Source of the DNA: Erysipelotrichaceae bacterium
GTDB lineage: Bacteria; Bacillota_I; Bacilli_A; Erysipelotrichales; Erysipelotrichaceae
Reading direction: 5' to 3'
Assembly: GCA_019415435.1 (NCBI GenBank)
Contig: DXZE01000026.1
Coordinates: 14,832-28,226 of the forward strand
DNA length: 13,395 nt
The position numbers and the translations under genes are program-made. Below are positions 8,706 to 13,395 of this stretch, one piece after another; position 1 is the stretch's first letter; each line of letters starts with the position of its first letter. Under the pieces are notes generated by a model. The model saw only the letters and a program-made list of their open reading frames with translations. It did not search any database and was not told the DNA's origin.

Positions 8706-9482
8706 TCACTCTTTAATCCATCCATAATGCAGGCAGGCATTGCGGATGCCGTCATCCTCTGCAGCATTTGTCACATAGTCTGCTTTCTTTAATAAGGCTG
8801 GATAACCATTGCCCATCGCAATGGAAGTCCATTCCTTACGGAACATGACCATATCATTTTCACCATCACCGAATACAACCACATCTTTAATATCCGCATG
8901 CAGATAATCCATCATATCTATGATTCCCTGATCCTTCTCATTGTGCTGGTACCAGAAATATGGTGTATTCATACGGATATGACCGAGGATATCTTTATCT
9001 TTTAACTTATATTCTTCATCTTCAGGTACTGCTATATAAATCTTATAGATATCTTTCAGATCATCATAATTCATATCAGGCTTGTATATATAGTTCGTTG
9101 GTTCTCTTCTTTCCCCCACCTGATCCAGGAAAAGATGATCTCTCATAACAACATCGGTACTGTCATTGACTGCGACTAAGATACCATAGCCTAAGTCATC
9201 TGCTTCATGAATGATCTTCAATGCTTTCTCACGATCCAAAGGACTGTTTTTAACCAGCTTTCCATCCAGAATTAAAGCGGCACCGCCATTTGCAACAAAG
9301 TTCTTTATACCGGTAGTTTCAATAACGCCTTTTGTTTTGTAGTAGGCTCTGCCTGTCGCAATGGCGACAAAGTTGCCGTTTTCTTCCAGTTTTTTGATTG
9401 TATCAAGACCACTCTGAACAAGTTCTCCTGTATGAATATTGGTTAATGTTCCGTCAATGTCAAAGAAGAAATATTTTTTCAT
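8706..9482 (-). CDS. Cof-type HAD-IIB family phosphatase
   Basis: A 258-residue soluble haloacid-dehalogenase-superfamily hydrolase of the Cof/YidA-like group, which dephosphorylates sugar phosphates, PLP or similar small phosphorylated metabolites. Motif I is FDIDGT (7-12) with nucleophile Asp8 and general acid Asp10. Motif II is in the IATGR segment (41-45) and motif IV is FGDGEND (204-210). The region between motifs II and IV (about 80-185) is the expected C2-type cap. I start it at the ATG at 9482, which has GAGGTGA six bases upstream. A GTG three codons earlier lies inside that site and is unlikely. It converges on glnN with a shared terminator and diverges from the alpha/beta hydrolase gene. 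The physiological substrate cannot be read from sequence. Confidence 0.93.
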   Translation of the reverse strand: MKKYFFFDIDGTLTNIHTGELVQSGLDTIKKLEENGNFVAIATGRAYYKTKGVIETTGIKNFVANGGAALILDGKLVKNSPLDREKALKIIHEADDLGYGILVAVNDSTDVVMRDHLFLDQVGERREPTNYIYKPDMNYDDLKDIYKIYIAVPEDEEYKLKDKDILGHIRMNTPYFWYQHNEKDQGIIDMMDYLHADIKDVVVFGDGENDMVMFRKEWTSIAMGNGYPALLKKADYVTNAAEDDGIRNACLHYGWIKE

Positions 9483-9530
9483 ATGAATCACCTCAGTGAT
9501 TATTGTACTTTAATATCTGGATTGTGGTGC

Positions 9531-9536
9531 TATGAT
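9531..9536 (+). promoter_or_regulatory. Possible extended -10 promoter of the hydrolase gene
   Basis: TATGAT (9531-9536) is preceded by TGC, giving the extended -10 pattern TGnTATnAT. No -35 box at normal spacing was seen. The start site would fall near 9543, leaving an unusually short leader that begins within the ribosome binding site AGGTGAT (9542-9548), so the call is weak. Confidence 0.3.
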
Positions 9537-9553
9537 CATGCAGGTGATGATTT

Positions 9554-10330
9554 ATGAAAGATAAATATTTTGATATTAATAAAGATGGTTTCAGTATCCG
9601 ATCAAAACTGTATTACAATAACGATCCGAGAAATATACCTGATGTAGTCATTGCGACATATGGTTTTGGCGGAAACAAGGATAACAAGGCAGTTGAAAAG
9701 TTTGCGGAAAGAATCATAGGAAAATACCATGGCTATGGCGTTATATGTTTTGACTGGCCATGCCATGGCAAGGATGCCAGAAACAAATTGATTATGAGCG
9801 AATGCATCGACTATCTGAAACAGGCAGTCATCTATGCAAAAGAGGAATTAAAGGCAGAACATATTTATAACTATTCCTCAAGTTTTGGCGCTTATGTAAC
9901 ATTACGGTATCTTGATGAATGTAAGGAAAATCCGTTTGATAACATTGCCTTCAGATGTGCAGCTGTAAAGATGTATGAAGCCATGAGTAAGAATCTGAGT
10001 GAAGAAGACTGGCATAAAATCAATAAAGGCAAGGAAGCTGTAACCGGATTTGAAAGAAAGATCAAAATATCAAAGGAATTCATGGATGATCTGAAGGAAA
10101 ATGATGTCAGTCAGAATGACTATATTAACTATGCGGATGATATTTTGATGGTACATGGTACAAAGGATACTATGGCTCCTTATGAGGATGCGAAAGCATT
10201 CTCTGAGAATAATGTCATTGAATTAGTGACTGTAGAAAATGCGGATCATCCGTTCTCAAATCCGGATTATATGGATCTCGCGATCCAGAAGATTATTGCA
10301 TTCTTTGCGCCATCTCATGATAATTCATGA
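9554..10330 (+). CDS. Alpha/beta hydrolase
   Basis: A 258-residue cytosolic alpha/beta-hydrolase fold protein with no signal peptide. The oxyanion-side loop is the ATYGFGGNKDN segment (34-44). The nucleophile elbow reads S-S-S-F-G (108-112), placing the likely nucleophile at Ser110; the first Gly of the usual GxSxG is replaced by Ser. Asp205 in HGTKDTM and His232 in NADHPF complete a plausible Ser-Asp-His triad in the expected order and spacing. This suggests an esterase, acyl-peptidase-like or related enzyme; the substrate is unknown. A ribosome binding site AGGTGAT lies at 9542-9548. The gene is divergent from the HAD phosphatase, with only 71 bases between the starts, and it is followed by the pfp promoter region with no clear terminator of its own. 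Confidence 0.88.
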   Translation: MKDKYFDINKDGFSIRSKLYYNNDPRNIPDVVIATYGFGGNKDNKAVEKFAERIIGKYHGYGVICFDWPCHGKDARNKLIMSECIDYLKQAVIYAKEELKAEHIYNYSSSFGAYVTLRYLDECKENPFDNIAFRCAAVKMYEAMSKNLSEEDWHKINKGKEAVTGFERKIKISKEFMDDLKENDVSQNDYINYADDILMVHGTKDTMAPYEDAKAFSENNVIELVTVENADHPFSNPDYMDLAIQKIIAFFAPSHDNS

Positions 10331-10346
10331 GAAGTTTATATTTTTG

Positions 10347-10376
10347 TTCACAGGAGTGTGTTTTAGCTGGTAAAAT
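10347..10376 (+). promoter_or_regulatory. Promoter of the PPi-phosphofructokinase gene
   Basis: TTCACA (10347-10352, five of six consensus bases) is followed by an 18-base spacer and TAAAAT (10371-10376, five of six). Transcription would start near 10383. Confidence 0.6.
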
Positions 10377-10388
10377 ATGGGCGCACTC
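10354..10388. repeat. Inverted repeat flanking the pfp -10 box
   Basis: GAGTGTG (10354-10360) is complementary to CGCACTC (10382-10388), with one G-T pair, around a 21-base loop containing the -10 box. The arms sit just inside the -35 box and over the predicted start site, positions suited to a repressor operator. No T-tract follows, so it is not a normal terminator for the upstream hydrolase gene. Confidence 0.4.
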
Positions 10389-10411
10389 TTAAGGAGAAAA
10401 GGAGAAAGAAA

Positions 10412-12073
10412 ATGGAAATTTCACCACTTCAGAAAGAAAGATTAAAGTATCAGCCTAAGCTGCCGGGAATGTTAAGAGGCGGCATTGCACAGATCAGTGT
10501 TAAGGAAGGCGAAGAAACACAGAGTGTTGCGGATCAGGATAAGATCAGTGCTCTGTTTCCTAACACATATGGCAAGAAGGAAATCACTTTCGTAAAGGGA
10601 GAAAATACATCTGCACCTAAGAAGCAGGTTGTCGGTGTTATTCTGTCTGGCGGACAGGCTCCTGGCGGACATAACGTCATCAGCGGTCTCTATGATGCAT
10701 TAAAGGCTACAAACAAAGACAATGTTCTGATTGGATTCAAGAATGGTCCTGCCGGACTTGTCAATGATGACTATGTTGAATTCGATGATGCATTTATTGA
10801 TGCATACAGAAACACAGGTGGATTTGATATTATCGGATCTGGCCGTACTAAGATTGAAACAGATGAACAGTTCAGGGCTTCTGAAGAAACAGCCAGGAAG
10901 CATGGCTTAACAGCAGTTGTTATCATCGGTGGCGATGATTCCAACACAAATGCGGCAGTACTTGCGGAGTATTTTGCGGCACATCATACAGGTGTTCAGG
11001 TTATCGGATGCCCTAAGACAATTGATGGTGACTTAAAGAATGAAGATATTGAATGCTCATTCGGTTTTGATACAGCCACAAAGACATATTCTGAATTAAT
11101 CGGCAATATTGAAAGAGATGCCAACTCTGCCAAGAAGTACTGGCACTTCATCAAGGTTATGGGCCGTTCTGCATCTCACGTTGCATTAGAGTGTGCATTA
11201 CAGACACAGCCTAATATCTGCTTAATCGGTGAGGAAGTCGCTGAGAAGAAGATGTCCTTATCTGAGATCGCAGATTATATTGCAGATTCTGTAGCTGCAA
11301 GAGCTGCGCAGGGTAATAACTTTGGTGTAGCAATTATTCCGGAAGGTATTGTTGAATTCGTTCCTGAATTCGGAACTCTGATTGGTGAAATCAATGAACT
11401 TCTGGCTGGTGAAAAGACAGCTGAATTCAATGCTTTACCAACATGGGCTGATAAGAAGGCATTCATTAAGAATGGTCTGACAGAAGCTTCCTATAAGGTA
11501 TTTGATATTCTGCCGGAAGGTATTCAGCAGCAGTTATTCCTTGAAAGAGATCCTCATGGAAATGTACAGGTTTCCCTGATTGAATCTGAGAAGCTGTTCT
11601 CCCAGCTTGTTGCCAAGAAGCTGGAAGAAAGAAGAAAAGCAGGCACATACAACGGATCCTTCAAGACCCAGCATCATTTCTTCGGTTATGAAGGAAGATG
11701 TGCATTCCCATCCAACTTTGATGCAGATTACTGCTACAGCCTTGGATACAATGCATTCATGTTAATCCAGTATGGATATACAGGATATCTGTCCAAGATC
11801 TCCAATCTTTCCAAGCCTGCTGAAGAGTGGGTTGCCGGTGGTATGCCTATCACAAAGATGATGAACATGGAAAGAAGAAATGGTGAAGACAAGCCTGTTA
11901 TCAGAAAGGCTCTTGTTGACCTGAATGGCAAGCCATTCCAGTACTTCGCTGCTCACAGAGAAGCATGGGCTGTTGAGACAGATTATACATATCCGGGTGC
12001 TATCCAGTACTATGGACCATCTGATGTTTGTGATCTGACCACAAAGACACTGGCTCTTGAAAAGGGTGAGTAG
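10412..12073 (+). CDS. pfp: Pyrophosphate-dependent 6-phosphofructokinase
   Basis: A 553-residue enzyme of the long PPi-dependent phosphofructokinase clade (about 550 residues, plant PFP-beta and spirochaete-like). It reversibly phosphorylates fructose 6-phosphate to fructose 1,6-bisphosphate using pyrophosphate, serving glycolysis and gluconeogenesis. The donor-site motif GGDDSNTNA (173-181) has Asp in place of the Gly of ATP-dependent enzymes (GGDGS), the known mark of PPi use. The catalytic loop is PKTIDGD (201-207). MGRSASHVALE (250-260) is the sugar-phosphate segment. ILSGGQAPGGHN (77-88) is the N-terminal phosphate-binding loop. The ATG is preceded by AAAGGAG (10398-10404) at good spacing, and a second AAGGAG (10391-10396) lies further upstream. 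It is monocistronic, with its own promoter and terminator. PPi released by AsnB and by biosynthesis could feed it, but that link is inference. Confidence 0.95.
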   Translation: MEISPLQKERLKYQPKLPGMLRGGIAQISVKEGEETQSVADQDKISALFPNTYGKKEITFVKGENTSAPKKQVVGVILSGGQAPGGHNVISGLYDALKATNKDNVLIGFKNGPAGLVNDDYVEFDDAFIDAYRNTGGFDIIGSGRTKIETDEQFRASEETARKHGLTAVVIIGGDDSNTNAAVLAEYFAAHHTGVQVIGCPKTIDGDLKNEDIECSFGFDTATKTYSELIGNIERDANSAKKYWHFIKVMGRSASHVALECALQTQPNICLIGEEVAEKKMSLSEIADYIADSVAARAAQGNNFGVAIIPEGIVEFVPEFGTLIGEINELLAGEKTAEFNALPTWADKKAFIKNGLTEASYKVFDILPEGIQQQLFLERDPHGNVQVSLIESEKLFSQLVAKKLEERRKAGTYNGSFKTQHHFFGYEGRCAFPSNFDADYCYSLGYNAFMLIQYGYTGYLSKISNLSKPAEEWVAGGMPITKMMNMERRNGEDKPVIRKALVDLNGKPFQYFAAHREAWAVETDYTYPGAIQYYGPSDVCDLTTKTLALEKGE

Positions 12074-12087
12074 TAATTAAAATACAC

Positions 12088-12111
12088 AAAAGAGGCTGAG
12101 ATGCCTCTTTT
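12088..12111 (+). terminator. Intrinsic terminator of pfp
   Basis: AAAAGAGGC (12088-12096) pairs with GCCTCTTTT (12103-12111) around a TGAGAT loop, ending in five T residues. It lies 14 bases after the pfp stop codon and appears to mark the edge of the conserved chromosome before the mobile element. Confidence 0.9.
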
Positions 12112-12148
12112 TATAATGTCTGCCTTGTTATGAATTTGCAGCGAAAAA

Positions 12149-12192
12149 CCAACATGCTTGCGTGTGGGATGAAAGCCGCTTTTCTTTGGCTT
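12149..12192. repeat. Tandem hairpins, putative left end of an IS200/IS605-type element
   Basis: CCAACATG (12149-12156) pairs with CGTGTGGG (12161-12168) around a CTTG loop with one mismatch and one G-T pair. Immediately after, AAGCC (12173-12177) pairs with GGCTT (12188-12192). Short imperfect hairpins near the ends are what Y1 transposases of this family recognise as single strands. The position, between the pfp terminator and the transposase operon promoter, fits a left end. The exact boundary and cleavage tetranucleotide could not be placed because the right end is outside the window. Confidence 0.45.
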
Positions 12193-12219
12193 GCTAAACA
12201 CATAGAGCAGATATATAAT
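12191..12219 (+). promoter_or_regulatory. Promoter of the mobile-element operon
   Basis: TTGCTA (12191-12196) is followed by exactly 17 bases and a perfect TATAAT (12214-12219). A second TATAAT lies at 12225-12230. The start would be near 12226, some 25 bases ahead of the first gene. Confidence 0.6.
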
Positions 12220-12251
12220 CTATATATAATTTAAACATAGAAAGGAAGTAT

Positions 12252-12617
12252 ATGCTTACTTTAAAATGTGAATATTGCGGTTTTGAGCAAGTAATCAAAA
12301 AGCGAATAGATAAATATACATACTACGAATTAACACATTGCAAGCATTTGTGGTGTCCTTGCAATAAATGCAAAAAGGAACATTCAAGACCAAGGCAATT
12401 AGAAAAAGGAATGGTTAAACATGGCTGGGTGCTAGGAGAATGGGACTGTTTACTTACTGAAGAAGATGCTGCATACGTTCAACCTCATCAGAATTATGGA
12501 ATTTGGAGCAAAATAGTAAATCCAACCATTGAAGATTACAAAGCAATTATAAGAGCAAGAGAATTAAGAGACATAGGACTAAGGATTTTACAGGAGGATT
12601 CTAATGGCAAGACCTAA
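12252..12617 (+). CDS. Cysteine-rich hypothetical protein, putative zinc ribbon
   Basis: I do not recognise this 121-residue protein as a named family. It has Cys6-x2-Cys9 near the N terminus and a second cluster with Cys30, Cys35, Cys37 and Cys40 plus nearby His29 and His32, a layout suited to one or two bound zinc ions and possibly nucleic-acid contact. The middle (around 55-90) is rich in Trp and acidic residues, and the end (93-115) is probably helical. AAAGGAA at 12241-12247 gives the ribosome binding site and the promoter lies directly upstream. Its 3' end overlaps the next gene by 14 bases, and that gene's start is embedded in its last codons. It is transcribed with the transposase, so it is probably part of the element rather than a host gene. 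Confidence 0.75.
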   Translation: MLTLKCEYCGFEQVIKKRIDKYTYYELTHCKHLWCPCNKCKKEHSRPRQLEKGMVKHGWVLGEWDCLLTEEDAAYVQPHQNYGIWSKIVNPTIEDYKAIIRARELRDIGLRILQEDSNGKT

Positions 12618-12801
12618 GAGCGATAATGTACAAATCAATATTTCCATTCCTTCTGAATGGAAAACAGAGCTTGAAAACCTCGCACGTATCTATTCTGTTG
12701 AGGAAGGTGAAACTATCACATTCCTTGACTTGATGCGTAGAGGCATTCAAGAAAAATATCAGTTAGGAGAAAAAGTCAATGAGCGAAGAACAATATCATA
12801 G
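12604..12801 (+). CDS. Small ribbon-helix-helix (CopG/Arc-like) protein
   Basis: A 65-residue protein with the ribbon-helix-helix pattern: a polar-alternating strand NVQINISIPSEW (8-19), helix A (about 19-31), a turn with Gly35, and helix B FLDLMRRGIQEKYQ (40-53). Such proteins dimerise and bind operator DNA through the strand pair. AGGAGG at 12592-12597 precedes the ATG. It overlaps the upstream gene by 14 bases and the downstream tnpA by 23 bases, so translation of all three is probably coupled. The likely role is autoregulation of the element or help with end recognition. It could be mistaken for an antitoxin, but no toxin-like partner is adjacent apart from the uncharacterised cysteine-rich protein. 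Confidence 0.75.
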   Translation: MARPKSDNVQINISIPSEWKTELENLARIYSVEEGETITFLDLMRRGIQEKYQLGEKVNERRTIS

Positions 12802-13195
12802 CACTTCGCATTGTAAATATCTGATACAGTATCATATTATCTGGTGTCCTAAATTCAGGTTTTCAGTATTAAAAGGTAATGTAGAAGATACACTTAAACA
12901 GATACTACGTAAAATCTGCGATGATTATAGCTATCATATTAAGGCACTTGAAGTAATGCCCGACCATATACATATTTTTATAGATGTTCCACAAACAGTC
13001 GCTCCGTGCGATGTTGTGAGAACTCTAAAGAGTATCAGTGCTATCGAATTATTTAAAGCATTTCCGCAATTAAAACAGTTCTATGCAAGATACGGCGTTT
13101 TATGGTCAAGAGGATATTTTGTATCGACACTAGGTCACATAAGCGAATCTACGGTAATTAAATACATTGAGGAACAGAAAAATCATGATCGATGA
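12779..13195 (+). CDS. tnpA: IS200/IS605 family Y1 transposase TnpA
   Basis: A 138-residue single-strand DNA transposase of the HUH endonuclease superfamily, close to the usual length of about 130-155. The family hallmarks are visible: an N-terminal Y-H-I-I-W-C-P-K-x-R segment (18-27), the metal-binding HIH in MPDHIHIFI (60-68), LWSRGYFVST (108-117) and the catalytic Tyr129 in IKYIEEQ (127-133). Enzymes of this type excise and insert one strand at hairpin-bearing ends without target duplication. AGGAG at 12765-12769 lies nine bases before the ATG, inside the end of the upstream gene. The stop overlaps the next start by 11 bases. The reading frame is intact and the catalytic residues are present, so the protein could be active. 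Confidence 0.93.
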   Translation: MSEEQYHSTSHCKYLIQYHIIWCPKFRFSVLKGNVEDTLKQILRKICDDYSYHIKALEVMPDHIHIFIDVPQTVAPCDVVRTLKSISAIELFKAFPQLKQFYARYGVLWSRGYFVSTLGHISESTVIKYIEEQKNHDR

Positions 13196-13395
13196 AGAGT
13201 ACAATAAGATTCTGAAACAATATCATAAACTATCTGGCAGGCATATTTTGTTGCTGAGACCGATATGCCTTATTCCGATGTGCTAAAATTCGTGGCTCTT
13301 TCTGATAAAATTCGTAAAGCAGGCAATGAACTTGTAGGTATTATGAGAAAGAATTATGACCAACTTCTGCGTACAAAAAGATATCGCAAACTGCT
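13185..13395 (+). pseudogene. TnpB-like gene start, apparently frameshifted and cut by the window end
   Basis: An ATG at 13185, with GAGGAA at 13169-13174, opens a frame that reads MIDEEYNKILKQYHKLSG and on to a stop at 13284-13286 (33 residues). From about 13253 a different frame (-1) stays open to the window end and looks genuinely coding, containing DVLKFVALSDKIRKAGNE and then a basic KNYDQLLRTKRYRKL segment. Joining the two frames near 13250-13253 gives a continuous protein, so a single-base loss is the simplest reading. Position after tnpA, the 11-base overlap and the basic N-terminal style suggest a TnpB-like accessory protein. No RuvC motifs can be seen because only the start is present, so the family name is an inference from context and recall. 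Confidence 0.5.

Noticed and set aside
9483..9491. GTG start three codons upstream of the HAD phosphatase.
   Set aside because: The GTG is part of the ribosome binding site for the ATG at 9482.
10354..10388. The inverted repeat as a terminator of the alpha/beta hydrolase gene.
   Set aside because: The loop is 21 bases long, it contains a good -10 box, and no T-run follows.
12604..12801. The RHH protein as the antitoxin of a toxin-antitoxin pair with the cysteine-rich protein.
   Set aside because: The cysteine-rich protein shows no toxin fold motif, and the overlap with tnpA points to a transposase-linked role.

Overview
The window is a low-GC, Firmicutes-type chromosomal segment. The evidence is AGGAGG-like ribosome binding sites, a T-box leader, a type III glutamine synthetase and a pyrophosphate-dependent phosphofructokinase. 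The gene content would fit Erysipelotrichia or a nearby gut clostridial lineage, but that placement is an inference from gene style and was not tested.

Region 1 (37-3508) holds two overlapping genes for a heterodimeric ABC exporter with one canonical and one degenerate ATP site. Region 2 (about 3563-8699) is a nitrogen-assimilation operon. A promoter and a complete T-box riboswitch with an apparent AAC (Asn) specifier precede asnB (asparagine synthetase), ilvE (branched-chain aminotransferase) and glnN (glutamine synthetase III). The genes are 11-12 bases apart and end at a strong hairpin terminator. The logic is coherent: GlnN makes glutamine, AsnB spends it to make asparagine and glutamate, and IlvE exchanges amino groups with glutamate. 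All three would be switched on by uncharged tRNA-Asn.

Region 3 (8706-10330) holds a Cof-type HAD phosphatase on the minus strand, convergent with glnN and sharing its terminator. It is divergent from a small alpha/beta hydrolase. Region 4 (10347-12111) is a stand-alone PPi-dependent phosphofructokinase gene with its own promoter, which is flanked by an inverted repeat, and its own terminator.

Region 5 (about 12115-13395, running off the end) is the left part of an IS200/IS605-type mobile element. It has hairpins near its presumed left end, a good promoter, and then a tightly overlapping gene string: a cysteine-rich putative zinc-binding protein, a ribbon-helix-helix protein, a Y1 HUH transposase (tnpA), and the start of a further, apparently frameshifted, TnpB-like gene. 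This compact transposase operon with two accessory proteins is the least conventional part of the window.
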